This document shows, in pieces, positions 1 through 8,249 of a DNA stretch of 64,000 nucleotides. The notes beneath the pieces were generated by a model. It saw nothing but the letters and a program-made list of their open reading frames with translations, had not been told where the DNA came from and searched no databases. The position numbers and the translations under genes were made by a program. Each line of letters opens with the position of its first letter. Position 1 is the stretch's first letter. Origin of the DNA: Candidatus Aminicenantota bacterium. GTDB lineage: Bacteria; Acidobacteriota; Aminicenantia; Aminicenantales; Saccharicenantaceae. The stretch is taken from contig JACIYJ010000001.1 of assembly GCA_014360015.1 (NCBI GenBank), positions 372,001 through 436,000 of the forward strand. The letters run 5' to 3'.

Positions 1-674
1 TTGAGAAAGACTCTGGCTATAAAGTAAAAGTCATTGCTGTTGGCACAGGAGAAGCCCTGGAAATGGGCAGACGTCAGGCGGCTGACCTGCTTTTAGTCCA
101 TGCTCCGGAGTTGGAAAAGAAATTCATGGAGGCTGGCTTTGGCCAACGCCGGGAAGAAATTATGACCAGTGAGTTTGTCATTGTCGGCCCGGTTTCTGAC
201 CCAGCTCGGATTAGAGGTAAATCTTTTTCTGAAGCTTTCTCAGTCATTGCCCGCCTCCAGATGTCTTTTATCAGCCGGGGAGATAACTCCGGGACTCATT
301 TTTTAGAGAAAAAAATCTGGACTGAGGCTGGAATTAACCCTTCGGGTAAATGGTACTTTCAGGTGGGTCAGGGAATGGCTGAAAGTCTGAGAATAGCTTC
401 TGACAAACAAGCCTATATCTTAAGTGATTATCCGACCTTTCATCAGCTCAGGTCAAAGCTCCAACTTGAAGTCCTTACCCAGGACCCTGCTTATAAAAAC
501 ATTTATTCGGCTATTATAGTCAAAAACAGGGATGGCCAAGTTAATGTAGCTGGGGCCAGAGCGCTGGCTGATTTTTTAGTTTCAGAAAAGGCTCAGAAGC
601 TGATTTATGAATTTGGTGCCCAACCGGGTAAAGATTTAAGACTTTTTCATCCTCTGAGAATAGGTTTAAAATAG
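1..674 (+). CDS. tupA: Tungstate ABC transporter substrate-binding protein, partial (TupA-like)
   Basis: This is the C-terminal part of a periplasmic solute-binding protein; the 5' end lies outside the window and the frame is open from base 3, giving 223 visible residues. It reads through VGTGEALEMGRRQAADLL and SRGDNSGTHFLEKKIW, blocks typical of the TupA/extracellular tungstate-binding family. The next two genes encode a TupB-like permease and a TupC-like ATPase, which supports tungstate as the ligand. The protein would capture the oxyanion outside the cytoplasmic membrane and hand it to TupB. The downstream cofactor genes and a tungsten-type oxidoreductase agree with this. Molybdate or another oxyanion cannot be excluded from sequence alone, because the residues that choose the ligand are partly outside the window. 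Confidence 0.85.
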   Translation, partial: EKDSGYKVKVIAVGTGEALEMGRRQAADLLLVHAPELEKKFMEAGFGQRREEIMTSEFVIVGPVSDPARIRGKSFSEAFSVIARLQMSFISRGDNSGTHFLEKKIWTEAGINPSGKWYFQVGQGMAESLRIASDKQAYILSDYPTFHQLRSKLQLEVLTQDPAYKNIYSAIIVKNRDGQVNVAGARALADFLVSEKAQKLIYEFGAQPGKDLRLFHPLRIGLK

Positions 675-683
675 GTAGTTTTG

Positions 684-1355
684 ATGACCGGTTCAGAAAT
701 TCTTCAAATTACCCTGCTCAGTCTGTTGGTTTCCGGTTTGGCCGCGCTGCTTGCCTTTCTGACAGGCCTGCCCACAGCAGTTTTTCTTTACCTCAAGGAT
801 TTCCCCGGGAAAAGGTTGGTGATATCTCTGGTTAATACCGGAATGGGACTGCCGCCGGTAGTGGTAGGCCTTTTTGTGGCTATTCTTTTCTGGCGAACTG
901 GGCCACTCGGTTTTCTCCATCTGATGTACACTCCGGCGGCCATGATCATCGCTCAGTTCATCATCGCCTTTCCGGTAATTGCTGGCCTGTCCCTGGCTGC
1001 TTTCGAGCAGGTTGATCCAGAGTTGCTGCTTCAGGCTAAGGCCCTCGGGGCTTCAAAAATTCAGACGATTTGGGTTCTTTTTCGTGAATCAAAAATGGGA
1101 CAAATAGCGGCCATCATTGCTGCCTTTGGCGGGGTAATTTCTGAAGTCGGGGCGGTGATGATGGTTGGTGGAAACATCAAAGGTTATACCAGAGTGCTGA
1201 CCACTTCCATTGTTCAGGAAACCAGAATGGGCAATTTCCGTTCAGCCCTTATCCTGGCTCTCATTCTGTTGAGCCTGAGTTTTGCGGTCAACTGGTTTTT
1301 AACTTCTCTTCAGCAAAAAGGAGAAAAAAGGTGGAAAGGCCCGAACTGGAAATAA
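684..1355 (+). CDS. tupB: Tungstate ABC transporter permease (TupB-like)
   Basis: An inner-membrane permease of 223 residues with about five or six hydrophobic segments. It carries the EAA-type cytoplasmic loop near the middle (ALGASKIQTIWVLFRESKMG), which docks on the ATPase. The length and the run GGVISEVGAVMMVGGNIKG are characteristic of TupB/WtpB-type permeases. A TTG lies directly before the chosen ATG; I prefer the ATG at 684. It starts 9 bases after the binding-protein gene and its end overlaps the ATPase gene by 25 bases, so the three are almost certainly co-translated. Confidence 0.88.
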   Translation: MTGSEILQITLLSLLVSGLAALLAFLTGLPTAVFLYLKDFPGKRLVISLVNTGMGLPPVVVGLFVAILFWRTGPLGFLHLMYTPAAMIIAQFIIAFPVIAGLSLAAFEQVDPELLLQAKALGASKIQTIWVLFRESKMGQIAAIIAAFGGVISEVGAVMMVGGNIKGYTRVLTTSIVQETRMGNFRSALILALILLSLSFAVNWFLTSLQQKGEKRWKGPNWK

Positions 1356-2437
1356 GGGAACTGAAGCTCTGGCGAGACGGAAGAAAAATTCTGGACGTTT
1401 CTCGACTCGAACTTGGAAAAAATGAATGCTTAGTTCTCTTCGGGCCGAACGGAGCCGGGAAAAGTACTCTCCTAAGGGTGGCCTCTCTTCTGGAACAGGC
1501 TGATTCCGGCGAAATATATTATCAGGGAATAAAGGTCGATAAGAAAAACAGGCTGGAGTTGAGCCGCAAGGCGGCCTATCTTCTGCAGAAACCCGTCTTT
1601 TTCCGGGGAACAGTCAAAGACAACCTGCTGATGGGATTAAAATTCCGGGGGCTGAATGAGGCTGAACAGCGGAAAAGATTAAATAAAGTAGTGGAACTTT
1701 TCAACCTGAATTCATTTCTGAATCGCCAGCCAGGAGAGCTATCCGGTGGTGAAAAGCAGCGAGTCCATTTAGCCCGGGCTTTTATCCTTGAGCCAGAATT
1801 CCTTTTTTTAGATGAGCCGTTTAATGGCCTTGATGCCGAGTTGAGAGAACGGCTTATCAGTGACTTTTTTGACATCAGAAAAAAAACTGGCCAAACAACC
1901 ATCCTGGTAACTCATCACCGCGATGAAGCGGCCTTTATGGCTGACAGAATTGCGGTGATGGTAGCTGGCGAGATTATTCAGACCGGAAAAGTGGAAGAGG
2001 TTTTTTCTGCCCCAACCACACCTGAAGTTTCTAAGCTCGTCGGCCAGGAAACTCTGGTAGAAGGTGTGGTGGAAGAAGTTGATAACGGGGTTCTGAGAAT
2101 CTCGGCTCATGGCCAAACGATTTATGCTTTTGGCTCTCAGAAAAAAGGCCAGCGGGTGGTGCTGCAATTCAGACCGGAGGAAGTTATACTGGCTGAAGAA
2201 AAGCCAGCCACCAGCGTCAGAAATTGGATTTTTGGAACTGTGAGCGAAATAAGACCACTTGACAGAGTGATGTTAGTGGTTATTGATTGCGGGTTCAGAT
2301 TGAAGGCTTATGTGTCCAAGGCAGCCCTGGAAGAGCTTAAGCTGGTTGAGGGCAGAAAAATCTGGGCTGGAATAAAGGCTTCGGCTCTGAATGCCTCTTG
2401 GAATTTCGGGCAACAAGAATTAGATAGCCAGGAGTAA
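1331..2437 (+). CDS. tupC: Tungstate ABC transporter ATP-binding protein with C-terminal TOBE-like domain
   Basis: This ATPase of 368 residues powers the importer. Walker A is GPNGAGKST at about residues 38-46, the ABC signature LSGGEKQR at about 137-144, and Walker B FLFLDEP at about 157-163. After about residue 235 the chain continues for some 130 residues with two short beta-rich repeats resembling the TOBE/MOP fold that binds molybdate or tungstate in ModC-type ATPases. Such a tail could let the ATPase sense its substrate; that is inference. The start is a GTG at 1331 with AGGAG seven bases upstream, inside the end of tupB. moeA follows after 4 bases, tying transport to cofactor synthesis. 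Confidence 0.88.
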   Translation: MERPELEIRELKLWRDGRKILDVSRLELGKNECLVLFGPNGAGKSTLLRVASLLEQADSGEIYYQGIKVDKKNRLELSRKAAYLLQKPVFFRGTVKDNLLMGLKFRGLNEAEQRKRLNKVVELFNLNSFLNRQPGELSGGEKQRVHLARAFILEPEFLFLDEPFNGLDAELRERLISDFFDIRKKTGQTTILVTHHRDEAAFMADRIAVMVAGEIIQTGKVEEVFSAPTTPEVSKLVGQETLVEGVVEEVDNGVLRISAHGQTIYAFGSQKKGQRVVLQFRPEEVILAEEKPATSVRNWIFGTVSEIRPLDRVMLVVIDCGFRLKAYVSKAALEELKLVEGRKIWAGIKASALNASWNFGQQELDSQE

Positions 2438-2441
2438 AGTC

Positions 2442-3659
2442 ATGATTTCTTATGAAGAAGCTAAAAAATTGGTGCTGGAAAACGTGGTTATTCTGGGTAA
2501 AGAAAAAATCAGCCTGGATAAAGCTTGGGGCAGAGTAGCTGCTTTGCCGGTGAAGTCAAAAATAGCTGTCCCTCCATTCAGAAATTCAGCGGTTGATGGT
2601 TATGCAGTAAGAAGCCAGGATACGGCAGAAAGCCAGGGGATAGTCAGGCTCAAACTCCTGGCTGAACAGCCAGCCGGGGAATATTTTAGAAAAAAGCTGG
2701 GAAAGGGGCAGACCTTGAAAGTAATGACTGGTGCACCGGTGCCGGCTGGAGCCGATGCTGTCGTCCCGCGAGAAGAAGTTGAGGAGCGGGATGGCTGGAT
2801 TGTTATAAGAAGAGAAATCAAAAAAGGGGAGAATGTCAGGGAAGCCGGTGAAGATGTTCAGAAGGGTCAGAAAATCATTGCTCCAGGAACCTTGCTTCGA
2901 ACTCCCCATCTTGGACTTTTAGCGGCCTGCGGCTGCCATCAGGTGACAGTTTATCGGAAGCCACGGGTGGCGGTGCTCATCACTGGCAATGAGCTATGTC
3001 AGCCGGGCCAACCGCTTAAGCCTGGGAAAATTTATGATTCCAACTCTACCACTCTCAAGGCGCTTCTGAGATCAAGTGGTGTCGAGATTGTCAGTCTGAG
3101 ACTGGTAAAAGATAATCTGAAAACCCTGATGGCAGCGATGAAAAAAGCTTCTGAAAAGTCTGATCTCATCATCACCTCAGGTGGGGTTTCTGTCGGCGAT
3201 TATGACCTGGTTAAGGAGGCGGCTCAAAAACTTGGAGCTAAGCAGATTTTCTGGAAGGTAGCTCAGAAGCCGGCCAAACCCTTAGCCTTTTATGCTCTGA
3301 AAAAAGGCAGAAGAACTGTCTGGATTTTTGGCCTGCCCGGAAATCCCGGCGCGGTAATGATTTCCTTTGAAGAGTATGTGCGACCGTTTATCAAGAAAAT
3401 TTCAGGACGAAGTGATTTCCTGCCTGAAGAAATCGAAGCCAGGCTGACTCAGCCGGTAAAGAAAAAAAGAGGTCGGCTGAATTTTCTGAGGGTCAAACTA
3501 AACAAATCAGACCAGGGTTGGCTGGCTACGCCCTGCGGGCCACAGGAGTCAGGCATAATTTCCAGCTTGACTAAAACCGAGGGTCTTGCCCTGATTCCAG
3601 CTGAGGCTGATTTTCTGGAGGCTGGCAGCCCGGTTAAAGTACATCTGGTAGAGTGGTGA
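2442..3659 (+). CDS. moeA: Molybdopterin molybdenumtransferase (MoeA)
   Basis: MoeA inserts molybdate, or tungstate here, into adenylylated molybdopterin. The 405-residue length matches the family. Hallmarks visible in order are the N-terminal PPFRNSAVDGYAVR segment, VMTGAPVPAGADAVV, the linker KIYDSNSTTLKALL, the MogA-like fold segment ITSGGVSVGDYDLV and the C-terminal FGLPGNPGAVMISF. The ATG at 2442 has AGGAG upstream, overlapping the end of tupC. MoeA and the separately encoded MogA in this cluster normally act in sequence (insertion and adenylylation). The direct coupling to a Tup importer suggests the metal used is tungsten. Confidence 0.93.
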   Translation: MISYEEAKKLVLENVVILGKEKISLDKAWGRVAALPVKSKIAVPPFRNSAVDGYAVRSQDTAESQGIVRLKLLAEQPAGEYFRKKLGKGQTLKVMTGAPVPAGADAVVPREEVEERDGWIVIRREIKKGENVREAGEDVQKGQKIIAPGTLLRTPHLGLLAACGCHQVTVYRKPRVAVLITGNELCQPGQPLKPGKIYDSNSTTLKALLRSSGVEIVSLRLVKDNLKTLMAAMKKASEKSDLIITSGGVSVGDYDLVKEAAQKLGAKQIFWKVAQKPAKPLAFYALKKGRRTVWIFGLPGNPGAVMISFEEYVRPFIKKISGRSDFLPEEIEARLTQPVKKKRGRLNFLRVKLNKSDQGWLATPCGPQESGIISSLTKTEGLALIPAEADFLEAGSPVKVHLVEW

Positions 3660-3663
3660 GAGA

Positions 3664-3819
3664 ATGAGATTTCCGACGGATAGATTTTTGAGGCCCGAGA
3701 TCAGTGGATTTTTGAGGATAAAAGCTGCTGATTTAATTAGCCTGGGCTCTGGAATTGATGCAGGCTTTTTAAAACAAGAAGTGGTACGGACAAAGGGCCC
3801 TGAGATATGGAAGCTCTAA
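3664..3819 (+). CDS. Possible 51-residue small protein between moeA and moaA
   Basis: A 51-codon open frame starts five bases after the moeA stop and ends at TAA 3817-3819. The product begins MRFPTDRFLRPEISGF and ends VRTKGPEIWKL. Only a weak GAG-rich stretch precedes the ATG, and I recognise no family. It occupies most of the 254-base gap before moaA, which is otherwise unexplained. It may be a real small protein, a degraded remnant or chance. The rest of the gap, 3820-3913, shows no clear promoter. Confidence 0.25.
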   Translation: MRFPTDRFLRPEISGFLRIKAADLISLGSGIDAGFLKQEVVRTKGPEIWKL

Positions 3820-3913
3820 AAATGGTAAGATTGGATGAAGTTTAATTAAGCCTAAAAGAGCGGCAGGGCATTATATGAATGATTTTTCATATGATTTGGA
3901 GAAAGAGAGTTAG

Positions 3914-4876
3914 ATGCAGGACAGGTATAACCGCCAGATAAATTATATGAGGATTTCGGTTACCGACAGGTGTAATCTGCGGTGTTTTTACTGCCGCGGT
4001 GTCCAGGATTTTGCTTTTATCCCGCATCAAGAAATCCTGAGCTACGAAGAAATTCTTCGATTAGTGCGGCTGGCATTAAAGTTAGGAATCGATAGGTTCA
4101 GAATTACAGGCGGGGAGCCACTGGTCAGAAAGGGTGTGGAAGGATTGATTGCTGAGATAAATAGCTTACCCGGCGTAACGGATCTTTCTTTGACCACTAA
4201 TGGTGTACTGCTGAATGGTTATCTGGAAAAGCTCCGGGCCGCCGGGTTGAAAAGATTGAACATTTCCTTAGATACCCTGAATCCGGAAAAATATCGTAAA
4301 ATAACCGGCGGATTTGATGGACTTTCTCTGATTCTGGCTAACATCCAGCGGGCTTTAGAGATGGGTTTTTCTCCGGTTAAATTGAATGTCGTTTTGCTGA
4401 AAGGCGTTAACGAAGATGAGGTGGAAGATTTTGTCCGCCTAACTTTTGAACTTCCGGTTCATGTCAGGTTTATTGAGCTGATGAATTTTTCGCCGGTCGA
4501 AGGCTACTTTCTTTCAGCCTTGGAAATTATGGAAAAAATCAAGAAAATTGGCGAGCTCCAGCCGCTGTCTGTTCTTGGCTCAGGTCCAGCCAGAAATTAT
4601 CAAATAGCCGGAATGAAGGGCAGCCTTGGCTTCATCACACCTTTGAGCAACCATTTCTGTGGCACCTGCAATCGGTTGCGGGTTTCAGCTGATGGGCAGC
4701 TCAGAACCTGCCTTTTCTCTGAAAAAACCTATGACCTGAAAAAGCTTCTTCGGGGAAGTGCGACTGATTCTGAAATTTTAAATTTTCTGAAAAGAGCCCT
4801 GACTGAAAAGCCCGGAAGCTGGCAGGAACTGGAAGCTAAAGGCCGTAAAAATGGTTTAAGAAGTATTGGAGGGTAG
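3914..4876 (+). CDS. moaA: GTP 3',8-cyclase (MoaA), radical SAM
   Basis: MoaA starts pyranopterin synthesis by converting GTP to 3',8-cyclo-GTP together with MoaC. The radical-SAM cluster motif CNLRCFYC is at residues 20-27, followed by the TGGEP-type SAM-binding segment ITGGEPLVRKG. The second iron-sulfur site is in the C-terminal stretch HFCGTCNRLRVS plus a later Cys in LRTCLF. The chain ends in the conserved double glycine (RSIGG) that reaches the active site. The 320-residue length is typical. The ATG at 3914 is preceded by a GGAG-rich stretch. Two 4Fe-4S clusters fit an anaerobic or low-oxygen lifestyle. Confidence 0.95.
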   Translation: MQDRYNRQINYMRISVTDRCNLRCFYCRGVQDFAFIPHQEILSYEEILRLVRLALKLGIDRFRITGGEPLVRKGVEGLIAEINSLPGVTDLSLTTNGVLLNGYLEKLRAAGLKRLNISLDTLNPEKYRKITGGFDGLSLILANIQRALEMGFSPVKLNVVLLKGVNEDEVEDFVRLTFELPVHVRFIELMNFSPVEGYFLSALEIMEKIKKIGELQPLSVLGSGPARNYQIAGMKGSLGFITPLSNHFCGTCNRLRVSADGQLRTCLFSEKTYDLKKLLRGSATDSEILNFLKRALTEKPGSWQELEAKGRKNGLRSIGG

Positions 4877-5031
4877 GAAAATAATGATCACTGGTAAATT
4901 GCTTATATGGAAATTTGATAATAAAAAATATATGCCTACCCATTGGCGATATTTTTTATAATTACTGATAATCTGACAGGGAGAGAGCAATTTATTGAAA
5001 ATTTTCTGTTTGAATTTTTCAGGAGAAGGAA

Positions 5032-5613
5032 ATGGATAGAATGAAAAAAGGAAAGCCAAAAGAGAATGAAATAAAGAAAGAAGAGAGAAAAGGCAAGAAG
5101 AAATCTAGATCGGCAAAAGTTATCCCAAAAAAAGATAAAGCTGAGAAACTTCTGAGAATGGTCAGGTCGGAAAAAGTCAGGATGGTGGATGTGGCTGAAA
5201 AGTCGGAAACCCTGCGGACAGCCGAAGCCCGGGGAGAAGTTAGTATTTCGGCTGAAGTCTTAAAAATGATTCTGGAAAATCGTCTGCCCAAAGGAGACGT
5301 TCTGGGAGCGGCCAGGCTGGCGGGAATTCAGGCAGCCAAGAAAACTTCAGAACTTATTCCCCTTTGTCATCCCTTGCGGATTACTTCGGTTGAAGTGGAA
5401 GTTACGCCTGATGAAGGGAAAAATCTGGTTGAAGTTAGAAGCCGGGTCAGGGCAGTGGATCGGACAGGTGTGGAGATGGAAGCTTTGACTGCGGTTGCTG
5501 CCGCCTGTTTGACTGTCTATGATATGTGCAAAGCTTTTGACAAAAGAATGGTTATCGGAAATATTCACTTAGTCTCAAAATCCGGGGGAAAGAGCGGCGA
5601 TTTCCATTGGTAA
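5032..5613 (+). CDS. moaC: Cyclic pyranopterin monophosphate synthase (MoaC)
   Basis: MoaC converts 3',8-cyclo-GTP to cyclic pyranopterin monophosphate. The core starts near LRMVDVAEKSETLRTA and contains the LIPLCHPL motif and GVEMEALTAVAAACLTVYDM, which carry conserved active-site residues. At 193 residues it is about 30 longer than usual. The extra length is an N-terminal tail very rich in Lys and Glu, probably disordered. The ATG at 5032 has AGGAG seven bases upstream; an in-frame ATG at 5041 is an alternative. The 155-base gap from moaA is AT-rich with no obvious terminator, so both genes may share a transcript. Confidence 0.93.
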   Translation: MDRMKKGKPKENEIKKEERKGKKKSRSAKVIPKKDKAEKLLRMVRSEKVRMVDVAEKSETLRTAEARGEVSISAEVLKMILENRLPKGDVLGAARLAGIQAAKKTSELIPLCHPLRITSVEVEVTPDEGKNLVEVRSRVRAVDRTGVEMEALTAVAAACLTVYDMCKAFDKRMVIGNIHLVSKSGGKSGDFHW

Positions 5614-5677
5614 GAAATAAAAATATTGGGGGCTATAGCCGGTCGGACGAAGGTCAGTCAAAAATAAGGAGATGAAG

Positions 5678-6190
5678 ATGGAATTAGAAAGCAATGGGAA
5701 GATAGAAAAAGCGGCCAAGGAAAATTTCGAGGTAAATAATAGGAAAGATTCAGGGATTGTGATTTCCATCAACCTCAGCCGCACCAAGAGTATCAGGAAA
5801 AAACCTGGCCGGGAAGGTGTGCTGATTAAAGATTCAGGCCTTAAAGGTGATGCTCATGCCGGGCCGGGAGTGAGGCAGGTGAGTTTGCTGGCTCTGGAGA
5901 GCATCGAAAAGATGAAGAAATTGGGCTTGAAGGTCGGGCCTGGAGATTTTGCCGAAAATATCACCACTTCAGGCCTGGATCTGCCGAAGCTTCCTGTAGG
6001 TACTATTCTGGAAATCGGCGATGAAGTAGTGCTTGAAGTCAGCCAGATCGGTAAGACCTGTCATACTAAATGTGCCATCTTCCGGCAAGTTGGTCAGTGT
6101 GTCATGCCCGAAGAAGGAATCTTTGCCCGAGTGATAAAAGGCGGTAAAATTAAGGCAGGAGATAAAATTTATGTCAGAGAGAAAGCTTGA
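5678..6190 (+). CDS. MOSC-domain protein
   Basis: A stand-alone MOSC (molybdenum cofactor sulfurase C-terminal) domain of 170 residues. The family binds pyranopterin or transfers sulfur bound to a conserved Cys. Visible hallmarks are GLKGDAHAGPGVRQVSLLA, GDFAENITTSGLDLPKLPVG, and a Cys-containing segment IGKTCHTKCAIF close to the family's active Cys. An ATG lies at 5672, but AAGGAG abuts it directly, so the ATG at 5678 with six-base spacing is preferred. The end overlaps mogA by 20 bases. MOSC-MogA adjacency is common in anaerobes with tungsten or molybdenum enzymes. The exact reaction cannot be read from the sequence. Confidence 0.85.
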   Translation: MELESNGKIEKAAKENFEVNNRKDSGIVISINLSRTKSIRKKPGREGVLIKDSGLKGDAHAGPGVRQVSLLALESIEKMKKLGLKVGPGDFAENITTSGLDLPKLPVGTILEIGDEVVLEVSQIGKTCHTKCAIFRQVGQCVMPEEGIFARVIKGGKIKAGDKIYVREKA

Positions 6191-6719
6191 GCTTGAAGGT
6201 TTAACCTTTGCGGTGATAACAGTTTCTGACCGCTCTTCCCGGGGAGAGAGAGAAGATTTGAGCGGACCAGAGCTTAAAGCTCTTATCGAAAAACTTGGCG
6301 GACAGGTGGTCAAAACGTCAGTTGTCCCGGATGAAAAAGAAAGGATCAAGCGAAAATTGATGGAGCTCTGTGATGGCCAGGGAGCGCCAGAAATTATCCT
6401 GACCACTGGTGGCACCGGCCTTTCACCCCGGGATGTGACTCCTGAAGCCACTAAAGAGATAATTGAGAAAGAAGTTCCCGGCCTGGCTGAAGCTATGCGG
6501 GCTGAAAGCCTTAAAAAAACGCCTATGGCCATGCTGAGTCGGGCCGTTTGCGGAATAAGGAGTAAAACGCTCATTATAAACCTTCCTGGTAGTGTCAGAG
6601 GAGCCTTAGAAAATTTTCAGGTGGTGGTGCCAGCGCTGCCACATGCCATTGAAATTCTCAGGCAGAAAATTTCTGACTGCCAGCAGATTCTACCTCACCA
6701 GCAGCCAGATAAAGCTTGA
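6171..6719 (+). CDS. mogA: Molybdopterin adenylyltransferase (MogA/MoaB family)
   Basis: MogA activates molybdopterin with ATP before MoeA inserts the metal. The 182-residue sequence opens with FAVITVSDRSSRGEREDLSG, carries the binding motif TTGGTGLSPRDVTPEAT in the centre and LPGSVRGALENF near the end, all diagnostic of the family. The start ATG at 6171 lies inside the MOSC gene with AGGAG nine bases upstream. The stop is followed closely by the mobB Shine-Dalgarno sequence, so expression is coupled. MoaB and MogA cannot be separated here, and both names describe the same activity in most lineages. Confidence 0.92.
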   Translation: MSERKLELEGLTFAVITVSDRSSRGEREDLSGPELKALIEKLGGQVVKTSVVPDEKERIKRKLMELCDGQGAPEIILTTGGTGLSPRDVTPEATKEIIEKEVPGLAEAMRAESLKKTPMAMLSRAVCGIRSKTLIINLPGSVRGALENFQVVVPALPHAIEILRQKISDCQQILPHQQPDKA

Positions 6720-6730
6720 AGGAGGAAGTG

Positions 6731-7426
6731 ATGAAAGCGGTGGCCATTATTGGAGCCTCTGATAGCGGAAAGACCAATTTGATTACAGCTTTGATTCAGG
6801 AGTTTAACCAGCGCGGCCTGAAATGCGGAGTGTTAAAAAAAGCCAGGCACGAAATTGAGCTTGATCCCGAAGGCAAGGATTCCTGGCGGTTTATGGAAAC
6901 TGGAGCCAGGGCGGCCGCAGTTATGACTGATGATAAATTGTTTCTGATAAAAAAGAGGGAAGCTAAGGATAGCTTGCTGGAGACCGCCCTCGATAAGTTT
7001 TCAGACGTTGACCTGCTTCTGGTTGAGGGAGGGAAAAGAGAGAGCGCCTTCAAGAAAATCCTGAGAGTCCAGAATGCTGATGACCATAACCTGATCAACC
7101 CGCCTGAAGAATTGATAGCCATCGTTTCTGATGAACCTTTTGCCTCACCGTATCCATTTTTTCTGGCTGATGAAATTAGGAAGCTGGCTGATTTTCTTCT
7201 GACGGTTCTGGAGCCGATAGAGCCGCTGGTTAAGATAAGAGTGAATGGCCGGGTGGTGCCGCTTAACCCGTTTGTCCAGGAAATGTTCAGAGAAACGATA
7301 AAAGGCATGCTGAGGGCTTTGAAAGGTGTGCCGGAAAGCCCTGAAGAAATTATCATCCAGCTCAGGAAAGGGGAAAAAAATGAGCAGAGTGAAAGAAAGG
7401 AAAAAGGCGAACCTGAAAAAGATTGA
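6731..7426 (+). CDS. mobB: MobB-like GTP-binding protein
   Basis: A P-loop protein of 231 residues. Walker A (GASDSGKTNLI) sits right at the N-terminus, as in MobB, the adaptor for attaching a nucleotide to molybdopterin. The continuation EFNQRGLKCGVLKKARHEIELDP also matches MobB, where the His/Asp segment follows Walker A. The last 60 or so residues (VKIRVNGRVVPLNPFVQ and a charged tail) are extra. A TTG at 6716 extends the frame, but GGAGG six bases before the ATG at 6731 decides the start. No mobA is seen nearby, and AOR-type enzymes usually carry two pterins without a nucleotide, so the role here may be cofactor delivery (inference). Confidence 0.8.
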   Translation: MKAVAIIGASDSGKTNLITALIQEFNQRGLKCGVLKKARHEIELDPEGKDSWRFMETGARAAAVMTDDKLFLIKKREAKDSLLETALDKFSDVDLLLVEGGKRESAFKKILRVQNADDHNLINPPEELIAIVSDEPFASPYPFFLADEIRKLADFLLTVLEPIEPLVKIRVNGRVVPLNPFVQEMFRETIKGMLRALKGVPESPEEIIIQLRKGEKNEQSERKEKGEPEKD

Positions 7427-8045
7427 CCTTAAAAAGCTGGAGAAAGAGTACTTCTCCCGACATGACCCGGAACTTCTGGCTGTGTTGAGAAAGTCGGTTG
7501 TTGGAATTGCCGGAGCTGGTGGGTTGGGTTCAAATGTGGCGGTCTCTCTGGCACGGGCTGGAGTGGGTAAATTAATCATTGCCGATATGGACCGGGTTTG
7601 CCCCTCCAACTTGAACCGCCAGTATTATTTCATCGACCAGATTGGTCAGGTTAAAGTATATGCTCTGCGCGATAATCTGAAAAGGATAAATCCCTTTTCC
7701 AGGTATGAAGTACATCATACTAAATTAACGGCGGATAACATCGGGGAAATTTTCTCTGAGGCTGAGGTTATGGTGGAAGCTTTTGATCTGGCTTCCGAGA
7801 AAAGCATGCTGATAAACACCTGGCTGAGTCTGTTTCCGGACAGGCCAATTGTGGCCGCTTCCGGGCTGTCAGGTTTTGGCAAAAATAACAAAATAAAAAC
7901 CAGAAGAATGGGCCAGCTTTATCTCTGCGGAGATGAAGAAAGTGAACCAACCGAAACTGTAAGCCCGATGGCTCCCCGGGTGGGAATTGTGGCTAATATG
8001 CAGGCCAACTTAGTCATCGAACTCCTTTATAAAAGGCGACGTTAA
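7380..8045 (+). CDS. ThiF/MoeB/HesA-family E1-like adenylyltransferase (short form)
   Basis: An enzyme of the ThiF family that adenylates the C-terminal Gly-Gly of a ubiquitin-like sulfur carrier. The nucleotide-binding motif is GAGGLGSNVAVSLARAGVG, followed by the Asp of IIADMDRVCPSNLNRQY and the family NRQ element. At 221 residues it is the short form, lacking the two CxxC zinc knuckles and the rhodanese tail of long MoeB proteins. The frame is open from a GTG at 7326, but the ATG at 7380 follows an AGGAAAGGGG stretch and fits the family start. Its likely partner is the Gly-Gly-ending carrier at 10241-10468. A thiamine role (ThiS partner) is the main alternative. Confidence 0.82.
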   Translation: MSRVKERKKANLKKIDLKKLEKEYFSRHDPELLAVLRKSVVGIAGAGGLGSNVAVSLARAGVGKLIIADMDRVCPSNLNRQYYFIDQIGQVKVYALRDNLKRINPFSRYEVHHTKLTADNIGEIFSEAEVMVEAFDLASEKSMLINTWLSLFPDRPIVAASGLSGFGKNNKIKTRRMGQLYLCGDEESEPTETVSPMAPRVGIVANMQANLVIELLYKRRR

Positions 8046-8067
8046 CTCCTGTCTTCTTTTTACCAGT

Positions 8068-8187
8068 GGGGACGTGTACCTCGTTTCCCTTTTCTGATTT
8101 TCTAACTAATTGATAATAAGTATTATACGAAAAGGTGACAGGAATACCTGTCCTTTGCTTTGTAGAGGGACGGGAATACACGTCCCC
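8068..8187 (+). repeat. REP-like palindromic element
   Basis: An exact 11-base inverted repeat, GGGGACGTGTA at 8068-8078 and TACACGTCCCC at 8177-8187, encloses about 100 bases. Inside are two smaller hairpins: GACAGG/CCTGTC around the tetraloop AATA (8137-8152) and GGGACG/CGTCCC around an 8-base loop (8167-8186). This layout resembles REP elements mobilised by Y1-type transposases, which often carry a GGGGACGT core. It sits just downstream of the ThiF gene and just upstream of ppnP. No transposase gene is present in the window. Confidence 0.55.
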
Positions 8188-8249
8188 AAGTTCTATCTTG
8201 AGTTTCAAGGAGGAAAACAGGTATAAATGATGCTATCAGGAGGTTTTGG

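Noticed and set aside
3660..3913. A possible Moco/Tuco riboswitch before moaA
   Set aside because: I could not recognise the conserved stem elements of that riboswitch; a covariance-model search would settle it.
5969..6574. A 201-codon minus-strand frame opposite the MOSC and mogA genes
   Set aside because: It covers the junction of two recognised genes and has no recognisable domain or ribosome site.
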